DNA from: Oscillospiraceae bacterium
GTDB lineage: Bacteria; Bacillota; Clostridia; Saccharofermentanales; Saccharofermentanaceae
Direction of reading: 5' to 3'
Assembly: GCA_902787975.1 (NCBI GenBank)
Contig: CADAIP010000017.1
Coordinates: 62,001-126,000 of the forward strand
Length of the DNA stretch: 64,000 nucleotides
A program made the translations under genes and the position numbers. Shown here piece by piece: positions 39,101-47,039 of this stretch. Below the pieces are notes generated by a model. That model saw nothing but the letters and a program-made list of their open reading frames with translations. It was not told where the DNA came from and did no database searches. Within the stretch, counting starts at the first letter, position 1, and every line of letters begins with the position of its first letter.

Positions 39101-40487
39101 ATATACGGTCAAGGGAACCTTGTATAACGTAAAGACGGGAGAAATCTACATAGACCCTGACGGAAACTCATATACAAAGGTTGTTAAGTTTACTCCTGAT
39201 GCATCTAATTCATTTATCACTGACGGTATGGCAAAAGGAAGTGTCAGTATCGAATTTACAGATGTCCTTGTTCCTTATGAGGAAATTAAGCTTGTGGTAT
39301 TTGAAACTTTGTATGAAGAACATAACGGCATGCTGATTGCCGCGCATGAAGACAAAAACGATGAGAACCAGACAGTAATAAGACGTGTGCCTGAGATCGA
39401 AACGACAGCAACAGATGCCGGATCAGGAACACATACCTTTGTATATGAAGAACACGTAACGATAAATGATCTTGTTACTTATACGAATCTTAATCCGGGC
39501 GAAGAGTATTACCTTAAGGGCATATTATACAATGCTGATTCAGGAGAAATCTTTGAAGATGAAGAAGGGAACGCATATACAGTAACAAAGAATTTCACAG
39601 CAGCAGATGAAGACGGTGAAGAAACCATAACATTTAAAGATGTATTGGTTCCTCTTACTAAGACATCGATAGTTGTATATGAAGAACTTCATGAAGCATC
39701 TACAGGTGCTCTTATCGTCACACATGCAGATATTAGCGATGAAGAACAGACAGTGAGAAGACCATCTTGCGTTACTTATGCGACCACGTTAAGAGGAGCA
39801 AAGTCATTTACCAACGATGAGGTTGTAACTGTTGTTGACCATGTAAGTTATGAGAATCTTGAAGCGGGTGAGACCTACTATGCGAAGGCATCTTTATATA
39901 CATCTTCAGGTGAAGCGGTAATCAGCAAAGGTACAGAAGTAACTGCCGTTCAGGAATTTGTTCCGGATGCTGATTCCGGAATGGTTGAAGTGCCGATCGA
40001 GTTTGATCCTGTAACTCTTAAGGAGGGAGAAAGAGTCGTAGTAGTAGAGAACATCTATGATAAATCTACAACAGAAGAGATAAAAATAGGAGTTCAGACA
40101 GAGGATATCCATATCCTCGCACATGAAGATCTGGATAATCTGGATCAGAGTCTTCATGTTACTGTGGTTCCACAGGTAACGGAAACTCCTAAGCCATCTG
40201 TAACACCACAAATTACAGAACCACCGCAGATATCAGTAACTCCTCAAATTACAGAGACACCACAGATATCGATAACACCTCAGATTACTGAGACTCCGCA
40301 GATTGCGGTTGTTCCACCGATCCAGGATACTCCCGGTAAAGATACGCCTAATACGGATATCCCTCAACTTGGAGATATACCTGAAAACGAGTTGGTTATA
40401 AGTTTGGGAGTATCGTTAGTTGTTGCTGGTGTTGTGTCAATGGTAATAGCAAATGAGATAAGAAAAAACAGAATAAGAAAAAGTTAA
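36135..40487 (+). CDS. Giant surface protein: S8 protease, thioester-like, SpaA-like and T-Q ester-bond-like domains
   Basis: 1450 residues from ATG 36135. Signal peptide to about 30. S8 subtilase-like domain (about 170-335): VAVIDTGS (Asp), GHGT (His), VASAGNNG (oxyanion Asn) and STSEAAA (Ser), with the stretch before the Ser shortened. A thioester-like domain (about 370-560) has ALYCIQ (Cys near 428) and VTHYAMDWYY where TQxAIW is usual, so the Gln appears to be His. SpaA-like domains lie at about 575-950. Three VaFE/T-Q-type repeats (about 953-1345) contain ISTTATD, VVFETLY and NDENQTV. A Pro/Thr/Gln stalk (about 1345-1410), an IPQLG sorting-like motif, one hydrophobic helix and a KNRIRKS tail end it. 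Likely wall-anchored adhesin; protease role unproven. Confidence 0.8.
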   Translation: MVRKKQLIACMVASVLTVSSMHGSLMVLADEFTPETEPPSDEQAVITEGEPCMNNEPEETGVSVIEETSTNIVYAEDSDEYYRTVSELPESERIIVDTSDDLEGVNASSGVYYDGTYILCFDSHDSLSDAVDSLCDDGYEYDVDGTFGICGRWDTPVKHAEINPDASVRVAVIDTGSEIANEKYSVIGDDPNDYNGHGTLVSSYILDETTDAYIISIKAIGDNGQGYMTDVYAAVQMAEEMNADYILMAISVRDSGDYGLFRSLVESANSTVVASAGNNGADAADYLPAGIPRVITVGAVDEDGILNGNSNYGDTVDFYAVAESTSEAAAKALGMFISGREVELATSYIEPDPDNKFNLVFRAVDDEVLFGTDSSIAGENIYVYHKDDHIDTVNMIANAGYWSRCFYYADDEPEGDKYQQSYYNKALYCIQDSRPSPDNVEYQAYSYLSGIDSDSRKYQMIQAAGAFGPGGALYEYGLAWWKANDPNDEMLLVKDASSMYIVTHYAMDWYYSDETTEWPGNQGFGDLMFRYMDYIYGVRTGTITIPGLTLTDWWCEIYESTWNGSFQDMAHGDVTATPVQITVMKYSADPALVNGNSCYTLAGAKYGLYRAGDDSLIYTFDIEADGSTSVYTLNPLSDGAALYIKEISAGIGYKLDPSSYAVDLSYQVNNVVTLNVWDTPVFSIGSVSLVKQDAGGWNQMNGKDLSGAVFRVEYYDRTDIRNLSDLPVLNTAAPKASVNLVSNKSGADGTITIDINSLAGADQTGFFMNLGALPLGTYKITEVSAPSGYFTEDKPLIIYIADGGGNALTGYVYDSSVYRMASGSMIVMNEQAKTGFYSPVKSATGNSSLINGVHSLNGTKYGIYYKDNDVLVCTVTFNEEGNVSDVEYNSVVKPSKVWKAGDKEIELAEGNYYAKELKSGRWFFVDRSVHEFTVTSNDTTGMNLEDKPYNPKISTTATDIDTGDHYMSYKDKVTIIDEVTFEDLMPDEEYTVKGTLYNVKTGEIYIDPDGNSYTKVVKFTPDASNSFITDGMAKGSVSIEFTDVLVPYEEIKLVVFETLYEEHNGMLIAAHEDKNDENQTVIRRVPEIETTATDAGSGTHTFVYEEHVTINDLVTYTNLNPGEEYYLKGILYNADSGEIFEDEEGNAYTVTKNFTAADEDGEETITFKDVLVPLTKTSIVVYEELHEASTGALIVTHADISDEEQTVRRPSCVTYATTLRGAKSFTNDEVVTVVDHVSYENLEAGETYYAKASLYTSSGEAVISKGTEVTAVQEFVPDADSGMVEVPIEFDPVTLKEGERVVVVENIYDKSTTEEIKIGVQTEDIHILAHEDLDNLDQSLHVTVVPQVTETPKPSVTPQITEPPQISVTPQITETPQISITPQITETPQIAVVPPIQDTPGKDTPNTDIPQLGDIPENELVISLGVSLVVAGVVSMVIANEIRKNRIRKS

Positions 40488-40490
40488 ATA

Positions 40491-40525
40491 AAAAAGGGTG
40501 AGCGGCATCTGCCGTTCACCCTGAA
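40491..40525 (-). terminator. Terminator for the minus-strand aminotransferase gene
   Basis: GGGTGAGCGGCA-tc-TGCCGTTCACCC. The T-run lies on the minus-strand side (A-run at 40490-40495), so it mainly serves the aminotransferase gene; the plus side lacks a T-run. Confidence 0.85.
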
Positions 40526-40547
40526 TAATCAGTAACTGAATAAGAGA

Positions 40548-41738
40548 TCACTGCTCTTTTCTGTGACTAATGCCGAGTTCTTCGGCGACAGCATAGAATG
40601 CCTTTCTGGAATTTCTGATGGATACTTCAGAAACGCAGAAAGCAAGACGGCAGTAACCGGGACGTGCAAAGCTTGAACCCTTAACGAGAAGGAGATTGTG
40701 TTTAGCGCAGATTGCTGCGAACTCACCGTCTTCAAGTCCCTTAGGAGTATTCATGAAGATGTAGAGGGCGCCGTTGGGCTTAACTGCATCAAAGCCTGCA
40801 TCTACGATGTTTGCATAGAGAAGATTTCTTCTGTTCTCGTAGTTTGCCACGTCGACCTTGGCGTAGATGGACTTCTCGATTACCTTCTGCCAGATGGCAG
40901 GAGCGTTAACGCTTCCGAGTGTTCTGTTGGAGAGCACGATGGCGCCTGTAAGTTCAGCATAGTCAGCGCACTTAGGAGATACGAGAGTATAACCGATTCT
41001 CTCGCCGGGGAGTGAGAGTGACTTACTCCAAGAGAAGCAGATGATGAGATTATCGATATACTTGAGTGCGCAGGGAACTGCAGCTCCGTCGTATGCGAGA
41101 TCGATGTAAGGCTCGTCACTGATTACATAGATCGTGTGATCCTGCTTTTTGAGCATATCGTTAAGTTCAGTGAGGAGCTCTGCCGGATATACGACACCCG
41201 ACGGATTGTTAGGGGAGTTAACGATGATCGCCTTTGTCTTAGAAGTAATAGCTTTCTCAATGTCAGCAATTACAGGCATGAACTTGTCGTCTGTCTGAAC
41301 GATGACTACTTTACCGCCGTGGTTTGCAACATATCCGTTATATTCCATGAAGTAGGGAGCAAGAAGGATGACCTCATCCTCAGGATCGAGGAGAGAATGG
41401 AGAACGTCGTTCATGGCGGATGCAGCACCGACAGTCATGCAGACTGCATCGGCACCGATCTCAAGTCCTGATTCCTTGCCGCGTTTTTCTGCTACGATCT
41501 GTCTTGTTGAAGGATAGCCTGCGTTGGGCATATAACCGTGCATGCCGGGAGTAGGATTATTGGCAAGATCCTTAAGAGCATCAAAGACTTCCTTCGGGGG
41601 CTCCAGGTCAGGATTGCCGATAGAGAAGTCGTATACATTTTCAGCTCCGTAGATAGCCTTAAGTCTTCCGCCTTCTTCGAACATCTTGCGGATCTCAGAG
41701 CCGCCCTTAAGGGATTCGATCATTTTCTTGGAAATCAT
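40548..41738 (-). CDS. Class I/II pyridoxal-phosphate aminotransferase
   Basis: 396 residues; start 41738 with AGAGGT upstream on the minus strand. Fold-type I motifs: FSIGNPDLEPP, VGAASAMNDVL, NSPNNPSGVVYP, ISDEPYIDLAYDG and SWSKSLSLPGERIGY (Schiff-base Lys), with RPGYCRLAFCVS near the end. It probably transaminates aspartate or an aromatic/branched amino acid; substrate cannot be read. It is a different subfamily from the aminotransferase at 44.1 kb. A TATAAT (41761-41766, minus strand) lies 23 bp upstream. The gene is transcribed toward the surface-protein gene and ends at a shared hairpin. Confidence 0.88.
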   Translation of the reverse strand: MISKKMIESLKGGSEIRKMFEEGGRLKAIYGAENVYDFSIGNPDLEPPKEVFDALKDLANNPTPGMHGYMPNAGYPSTRQIVAEKRGKESGLEIGADAVCMTVGAASAMNDVLHSLLDPEDEVILLAPYFMEYNGYVANHGGKVVIVQTDDKFMPVIADIEKAITSKTKAIIVNSPNNPSGVVYPAELLTELNDMLKKQDHTIYVISDEPYIDLAYDGAAVPCALKYIDNLIICFSWSKSLSLPGERIGYTLVSPKCADYAELTGAIVLSNRTLGSVNAPAIWQKVIEKSIYAKVDVANYENRRNLLYANIVDAGFDAVKPNGALYIFMNTPKGLEDGEFAAICAKHNLLLVKGSSFARPGYCRLAFCVSEVSIRNSRKAFYAVAEELGISHRKEQ

Positions 41739-41816
41739 AGAAGTACCTCTAATTCTAAAAATTATAGGAATAAATATAGCACAAATATCTGATAAGAGTG
41801 AAAGAAGAATAAGAGA

Positions 41817-43478
41817 TCAGATCTCTTCGGGGTGCTTTCTGTTTATCTCTATGTCGTAATAGGGATTCTGAAGTCTGTTGACGAAGAATCTTTCAGACAA
41901 AGGCTTATCGTAGTAGAAAGACTGGAAGAGGTTGCAGCCGCACATCATGAGATCATCGGCCTGCTTTTGTGACTCAACACCTTCGCAGATTACTTTATAG
42001 CCAAGGATATTGGCAAGGTTGATCATGTCTTTTGTGATGATACGGCCCTTCGGATCTTCAGGGTCGAATCTGTCAGCTCCGATCTTAACGTAGCTTGCAT
42101 CCATGTCATGGAGAAGGGTAAGGGTAGACTGGCCCGTACTGAATTTATCAAGCGTAACGAGGATTCCCGCTTCGCTCAGAGTGTGGCTAACATTATTTAA
42201 AACAGGCATTCTCTGTGTGAAATCAGGCTCTGAGAATTCGATGCCTATGAGCTTATGGTCAATACCGTATCTGTCTACGACTTCAAGAATGTTATCTGCG
42301 ATAGCCGCATTGAAGAGGTGACGGCCGGAGAAGTTGACTGTGATCGGTACGGTCTGGATGCCCTGTTCCTGCCATGACTTGATGTTCTTGCATACATTCT
42401 CAAGAACATAGAAGTCAATCTTAGTAACGATACCTGAGTCGGTAGCAAGAGTGATGAACTCCTGGGGAGACATGATCTTTCCGTCCAGAGGCCATCTTGC
42501 CAATGCTTCAGCAGCATGAAGGCAGGGCTTGTCTTCAAAGCTTAATACAGGCTGGTAATAAATGAGGAACTTATTCTCATTTAACGCCCTGGTCAGTGTC
42601 TCTGTGTTGTTATGGTTGGATTCGTTGATTTCTTCTGAGTAGTAGACGATATCAACGTTATTCTTCTTTGAATAGCTGAATGCCTGTGAGCATTCGCCCA
42701 TGACGTGATTGCCGAAGCGGTGGCTGGGGCGGATCGTTGTAATGCCGGCCCTGCAGCTGAAGATGTGCTCGAACCTGTCACCGCCGTATGTAAGGGAGAC
42801 GGGAACGGATGCGATGAATCTCTCAAGCTCTGTAAGTCTTGAAGTGTAGAGGACAACAACGAAGTTATCGCCGCCAAGGTGAACCGCAAATTCACCTCTG
42901 TCGTAATCGGGGAAAGAATTGAGCTTTGCGCCGAACAGCTTTATGGCAGAACCTGCGATGTCGGAACCGAAATATCTGTTGATCTGGTTAACGTGTTTTA
43001 TGTTGATGAATGCAACGGAGTATTTGGTTGCGACACCTGTAGCAAACATCTCATCGAATCTGTTGAAGAGGTAATTCTCGTTATACATGCCGAACTCAAC
43101 ATCGTTGTTATAGATGAATGAATACTGTGTGCTGAGACGGTTTACGGCAATCTTGTTGGCTACGCAGTCTTTGAAGATGCACTTGAATTCTTCCTGTTCG
43201 ACTGTGAACTGGGGAGGAAACTGTGTATAAGTGAATCTTACGATCGTGATAACGGAATCAGAGTTGCCTAAAGTAACTTCGAAATATTCCTGGCCTACAT
43301 TATCGGCAAGGTAATCCACGTTCTTGCTGGTTGGTTTACCGCCGACGTACTGAGTATCTTCGATCTTCGCTATTGAAAGATAATCAGCATACTTTGAAAA
43401 CTTCTCGTTGAATTTGCAGTCGACGCATTCATTGAGTGTCTCGAAAAATGTCTTTATGTCTGGAGTGCCGGCGATCAT
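41817..43478 (-). CDS. GGDEF-EAL protein with altered active sites
   Basis: 553 residues. The N-terminal 140 residues are soluble and unrecognised. The GGDEF domain (about 155-285) reads HLGGDNF, with the metal-binding Glu replaced by Asn, so cyclase activity is unlikely. The EAL domain (about 300-545) keeps AAEALARW, VNFSGRHL, IEFSE, CEGVES and a Gln in CNLFQSFYY, but DDFGTG reads LDKFSTG (second Asp to Lys) and LKID reads VKIG. It may bind cyclic di-GMP or other ligands as a sensor rather than turn it over. No membrane segment. It is separated by 101 bp from the divergent yraN gene. Confidence 0.85.
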   Translation of the reverse strand: MIAGTPDIKTFFETLNECVDCKFNEKFSKYADYLSIAKIEDTQYVGGKPTSKNVDYLADNVGQEYFEVTLGNSDSVITIVRFTYTQFPPQFTVEQEEFKCIFKDCVANKIAVNRLSTQYSFIYNNDVEFGMYNENYLFNRFDEMFATGVATKYSVAFINIKHVNQINRYFGSDIAGSAIKLFGAKLNSFPDYDRGEFAVHLGGDNFVVVLYTSRLTELERFIASVPVSLTYGGDRFEHIFSCRAGITTIRPSHRFGNHVMGECSQAFSYSKKNNVDIVYYSEEINESNHNNTETLTRALNENKFLIYYQPVLSFEDKPCLHAAEALARWPLDGKIMSPQEFITLATDSGIVTKIDFYVLENVCKNIKSWQEQGIQTVPITVNFSGRHLFNAAIADNILEVVDRYGIDHKLIGIEFSEPDFTQRMPVLNNVSHTLSEAGILVTLDKFSTGQSTLTLLHDMDASYVKIGADRFDPEDPKGRIITKDMINLANILGYKVICEGVESQKQADDLMMCGCNLFQSFYYDKPLSERFFVNRLQNPYYDIEINRKHPEEI

Positions 43479-43579
43479 AGATTATCCCTTAATCAGTTAC
43501 TGTGATTAAATTTTATTCTACTAAATCGCGCATTACAACAAAAAATACAATTATCAAAAATTTATAAGGAATCAAGAGC

Positions 43580-43954
43580 ATGAAAAATAAGGACAAAACA
43601 TTCAGACAGTATGTCGGTACGAAGGGGGAGGATGCCGCAGCAGGACTCCTTAGGGATAAAGGATATAACATTTTAAGACGCAATTATTCGGTACATAACG
43701 TGGGCGAGATAGATATAATCGCTGAAAAAGACAGTGATATACACATATTTGAAGTCAGAACCAGACGTAATCTCGGAAGTTTCCCTGACTCTGCTGAATC
43801 CGTAATGCAGAAAAAACGGAACAGGGTTATGAGGACGGCCGAGAGATTTGTTAACGAGAATGATCTGTTCGACCGGAATATTGTTTTTGAGGTTATAAGG
43901 GTCACCCACGATGCGCAAGGTAATATACTCAGGATTGATTTTGTCCCTTTTTGA
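43580..43954 (+). CDS. yraN: YraN/UPF0102 nuclease-fold protein
   Basis: 124 residues. Motifs: GTKGEDAAAGLLRDKGYNILRRNY, GEIDIIAEKDSD and IFEVRTRRN. The last is EVKTR in most members, so the catalytic-type Lys of the ExK motif is Arg here. This family has a Holliday-junction-resolvase-like fold and unknown function. It lies divergent from the GGDEF-EAL gene, with AAGGA upstream. Usually yraN sits near rnhB or comM; that context is missing here. Confidence 0.85.
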   Translation: MKNKDKTFRQYVGTKGEDAAAGLLRDKGYNILRRNYSVHNVGEIDIIAEKDSDIHIFEVRTRRNLGSFPDSAESVMQKKRNRVMRTAERFVNENDLFDRNIVFEVIRVTHDAQGNILRIDFVPF

Positions 43955-43959
43955 TGTGC

Positions 43960-44015
43960 AAAGTGCCGAATTTGATACAAAATGCATTTTTGACGATTAG
44001 AAATGCCATTTTGAC
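43960..44015 (+). repeat. Three iteron-like repeats upstream of the aspartate aminotransferase gene
   Basis: AAATGCATTTTTGAC (43980-43994) and AAATGCCATTTTGAC (44001-44015) share 13 of 15 bases at a 21-bp step. A weaker copy, AAAGTGCCGAATTTGAT (43960-43976), lies one more step upstream. The 21-bp step equals two helical turns, as expected for a regulator binding one face. Confidence 0.5.
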
Positions 44016-44027
44016 AAGTTTTATTTA

Positions 44028-44055
44028 TTGCTTTAATTAAGCAATAGACTATAAT
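44028..44055 (+). promoter_or_regulatory. Promoter with an overlapping palindrome for the aspartate aminotransferase gene
   Basis: TTGCTT (44028-44033), 16-bp spacer, TATAAT (44050-44055). The -35 is one arm of a perfect inverted repeat TTGCTT-taatt-AAGCAA (44028-44044), a likely operator. Confidence 0.6.
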
Positions 44056-44139
44056 TGGTGAGGTTTTGGGAAAGAACCACTACATCAAAAATGCAAGATT
44101 CAATTTGCAAAATTTCATTTTAAGGAAGGTTGGCCGATC

Positions 44140-45426
44140 ATGAAGGGTTACCGCGACATGACAAGAGAAGAACTCTTGGCGCAAAGACAAGAACTTAACG
44201 AACGCTATGAGAATTACAAGTCACTTAATCTCACTCTCGACATGACACGCGGAAAGCCGTCTCCTATTCAGCTGGACCTTTCCAACGATATTTATGACGT
44301 TCTTAACGGTGATTTCAAGACCGCTAAGGGTCAGGATACAAGAAACTACGGTATCGCTGAAGGTATCGAAGAGATCAGGGCTGTGTTCGGCGAGATCTTA
44401 GGTACTGATAAAGACAATATCTTCATGGGTAATTCTTCATCTCTTAACCAGATGTACGATGCGATCATGCGTGCAATGGTATTCGGTGAAGTCGATTCAC
44501 CCAAGCCCTGGGCTCAGGTAGAAGGCAGAAAGTGGCTTTGCCCGACACCCGGTTACGACAGACACTTCAGAGTTACAGAGACATTCGGCTTTGAGCTCAT
44601 TCCCGTTCCGATCACTGAAGACGGTCCTGTTATGGACATTGTTGAAGAGCTCGTTAAGGATGAGAAGGTAAAGGGTATCTGGTGTGTTCCTTGCTACAGC
44701 AATCCTGACGGAATCGTATATTCCGCAGAGGTTTGTGACAGACTTGCCAGAATGGAGACAGCAGCTTCCGATTTCAGGATCTTCTGGGATAACGCTTATG
44801 TAGTACATCACCTTTCTGAGGACAGAAACGAGTGGGGTAAGCTTCCTGACATGCTTTCACTTTGCGAGTCTTACGGACACGCAAACAGAGTTTATGAGTT
44901 TGCATCTTCTTCCAAGATTACTTTTGCAGGTGGCGGTATTTCCTGCTTCGCATGCAACAAGGACAACATGACATATGCAAAGAAGTATCTCAATGCACAG
45001 ACAATCTGCACCAACAAGGTTAACCAGCTCGCTCATGCAAGATATCTTCCCAATGCTGAGGCTGTATACCAGCACATGATGAAGCATGCCGCTATCCTTC
45101 GTCCGAAGTTCGAAGAATGCCAGAAAGTTCTTAACGAAGAACTCGGATTTGACGATCTCTGGCACTGGACAAACCCCAAGGGCGGTTACTTCGTAAGCTT
45201 CTATGCTTTGCCCGGAACGGCTACAAAGGTCGTTTCAATGTGCAAGGAGGCAGGCGTTGCCCTTACTCCAGCTGGCGCAAGCTATCCTTACGGCAAGGAT
45301 CCCCAGGATTCAAACATCAGACTCGCTCCTTCGTTCCCCGTGATCGAAGATATCGAGAAAGCCGTCAGAATCCTTGCAATCTGTGCTAAAATCACAGCAG
45401 TGGATAAATTGTTGGAGGATCTTTAA
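44140..45426 (+). CDS. Aspartate aminotransferase, type Ic-like
   Basis: 428 residues, a distinctive aminotransferase subgroup: LTLDMTRGKPSPIQLDLS, GNSSSLNQMYDAIMRA, WLCPTPGYDRHF, CVPCYSNPDGIVYS, FWDNAYVVHHL and FASSSKITFAGGG, the Lys binding PLP. Members act as aspartate aminotransferases. AAGGAAGG precedes the ATG. purB follows 2 nt after the stop; aspartate made here could feed adenylosuccinate synthesis, so co-expression makes sense. A promoter with iterons and a palindrome lies upstream. Confidence 0.9.
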   Translation: MKGYRDMTREELLAQRQELNERYENYKSLNLTLDMTRGKPSPIQLDLSNDIYDVLNGDFKTAKGQDTRNYGIAEGIEEIRAVFGEILGTDKDNIFMGNSSSLNQMYDAIMRAMVFGEVDSPKPWAQVEGRKWLCPTPGYDRHFRVTETFGFELIPVPITEDGPVMDIVEELVKDEKVKGIWCVPCYSNPDGIVYSAEVCDRLARMETAASDFRIFWDNAYVVHHLSEDRNEWGKLPDMLSLCESYGHANRVYEFASSSKITFAGGGISCFACNKDNMTYAKKYLNAQTICTNKVNQLAHARYLPNAEAVYQHMMKHAAILRPKFEECQKVLNEELGFDDLWHWTNPKGGYFVSFYALPGTATKVVSMCKEAGVALTPAGASYPYGKDPQDSNIRLAPSFPVIEDIEKAVRILAICAKITAVDKLLEDL

Positions 45427-45428
45427 TA

Positions 45429-46871
45429 ATGAGCAAAGATACATACGAGAGCCCGTTAAACTCCCGCTACGCAAGTAAGGAGATGCAGTACATTTTCTCG
45501 CCTGATAAGAAGTTCCGTACATGGAGACTTCTTTGGATCGCTCTTGCAGAGGCTGAGAAGGAGTTAGGTCTTAACATCACTGATGAGCAGATCGCAGATC
45601 TTAAGGCTCATAAGGATGATATTGATTATGAAGATGCAGCTGCGGAAGAGAAAATCCGCCGTCACGACGTAATGGCTCATGTTCATTCATATGGTAAGCA
45701 GGTTAAGGGTTCCGGTGCTGATGCCATTATCCACCTTGGTGCTACATCCTGCTACGTAGGCGACAATACTGACATCATCATCATGAGAGAAGCTTTGGAG
45801 CTCATCAAGAAGAGACTCGTTGTAGTTATCGCAAAGCTTGCTGATTTTGCTGATGAATACAAGGCTATGCCTACATTGGGCTTTACTCATTTCCAGCCTG
45901 CACAGCTCGTAACGGTTGGTAAGAGAGCAACGCTCTGGCTCCAGGATCTCGTATTTGACCTTGAGACAGTAGAGAATGCCATCGCTTCATTGAAGCTCCT
46001 CGGCTGCAAGGGTACTACAGGTACACAGGCTTCCTTCTACGATCTCTTCGACGGTGATCACGCTAAGTGCGTAGAGCTCGACAAGAAGATTTGTCAGAAG
46101 ATGGGTTTCGAGCAGTCTTACTATGTATCAGGCCAGACATATTCCAGAAAGATCGATTACACAGTTCTTTCCGCTCTTGCTGCCATCGCTCAGAGTGCTC
46201 ACAAGTTCTCTAACGATATCAGACTTCTCCAGCACTTGAAGGAGATCGAAGAGCCTTTTGAGAAGAACCAGATCGGATCTTCTGCCATGGCTTATAAGAG
46301 AAACCCGATGAGATCCGAGAGAATCGCATCTCTTTCAAGATATGTGATCGCTGACGTTCTTAATCCTGCAATGACATCTTCAGAGCAGTGGTTCGAGAGA
46401 ACATTGGATGACTCTGCAAACAAGAGAATCTCAGTTCCTGAGGCTTTCCTTGCAGTTGATGCCATCCTCGGTATCTATACAAACGTAGTTTCCGGTCTTG
46501 TTGTTTATCCCAAGATGATCGAAAAGCACATCCTTGATGAACTCCCGTTCATGATGACAGAGAACATCATGATGGAAGCTACAAAGAAGGGCGGCAACCG
46601 TCAGGAGCTCCACGAGGAGATCCGTCAGCTTTCAATGCAGGCTGGTTCCGTTGTAAAGAACGAAGGCATGCCCAATGATCTTCTTGAGAGGATCGCAGCT
46701 GATCCCAAGTTCGGCATGACCATGGATGAACTCATCAAGCTCAGAGATCCTAAGCTCTATATCGGACGCTGTCCCGAGCAGGTAGATGCATTCCTTACAG
46801 AGTGTGTCAGACCTTTGATCGAAGCTCATAAGGATGATCTTGCGGTAAGCGAAGTAGAACTCAAAGTATAA
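45429..46871 (+). CDS. purB: Adenylosuccinate lyase
   Basis: 480 residues. Fumarase-superfamily signature GSSAMAYKRNPMRSE, plus MAHVHSYGKQ, HLGATSCYVGDNTD and TLGFTHFQPAQ. It is nearer the longer PurB type than the 430-residue Bacillus type. It cleaves adenylosuccinate to AMP and SAICAR to AICAR. Starts 2 nt after the aminotransferase stop. A terminator follows 29 nt later. Confidence 0.95.
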   Translation: MSKDTYESPLNSRYASKEMQYIFSPDKKFRTWRLLWIALAEAEKELGLNITDEQIADLKAHKDDIDYEDAAAEEKIRRHDVMAHVHSYGKQVKGSGADAIIHLGATSCYVGDNTDIIIMREALELIKKRLVVVIAKLADFADEYKAMPTLGFTHFQPAQLVTVGKRATLWLQDLVFDLETVENAIASLKLLGCKGTTGTQASFYDLFDGDHAKCVELDKKICQKMGFEQSYYVSGQTYSRKIDYTVLSALAAIAQSAHKFSNDIRLLQHLKEIEEPFEKNQIGSSAMAYKRNPMRSERIASLSRYVIADVLNPAMTSSEQWFERTLDDSANKRISVPEAFLAVDAILGIYTNVVSGLVVYPKMIEKHILDELPFMMTENIMMEATKKGGNRQELHEEIRQLSMQAGSVVKNEGMPNDLLERIAADPKFGMTMDELIKLRDPKLYIGRCPEQVDAFLTECVRPLIEAHKDDLAVSEVELKV

Positions 46872-46899
46872 CAACCATATATCGAACAGATAATTTATT

Positions 46900-46937
46900 A
46901 GGCCTTGTGTCAGTTACAGCTGATGCAAGGCCTTTTT
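46900..46937 (+). terminator. Terminator after purB
   Basis: AGGCCTTG / CAAGGCCT arms separated by 18 nt, followed by five T. Confidence 0.85.
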
Positions 46938-46953
46938 CATATGCGATGAACAT

Positions 46954-46997
46954 TTGATAATTAAATATAATTATCATATAATTATCATATAATTATG
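46954..46997 (+). promoter_or_regulatory. Promoter with tandem 11-bp operator-like repeats for the BrnTA relic
   Basis: TTGATA (46954-46959), 17-bp spacer, TATAAT (46977-46982). The promoter lies in three tandem 11-bp units: ATATAATTATC at 46965 and 46976 and ATATAATTATG at 46987. Such arrangement is typical of autoregulated toxin-antitoxin operators. Confidence 0.6.
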
Positions 46998-47012
46998 AAT
47001 AAGGAGGCATTC

Positions 47013-47039
47013 ATGACCTTTGAATGGGATGAAATATGA
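47013..47039 (+). pseudogene. BrnT toxin relic, eight codons
   Basis: ATG ACC TTT GAA TGG GAT GAA ATA TGA encodes MTFEWDEI, which matches the conserved start of BrnT toxins (M-x-FEWDE-x). It follows AAGGAGG (47001-47007), stops, and overlaps the BrnA-like start by four bases. The rest of the roughly 90-codon toxin is absent. An internal deletion is the simplest reading. It could instead serve as a short leader that couples translation of the antitoxin. Confidence 0.55.

Noticed and set aside
43516..43527. Single CTACTAAAT match to the hairpin-array arm near yraN
   Set aside because: There is no right arm (TTTAGTAGGT) at a suitable distance, so it is a chance partial match.
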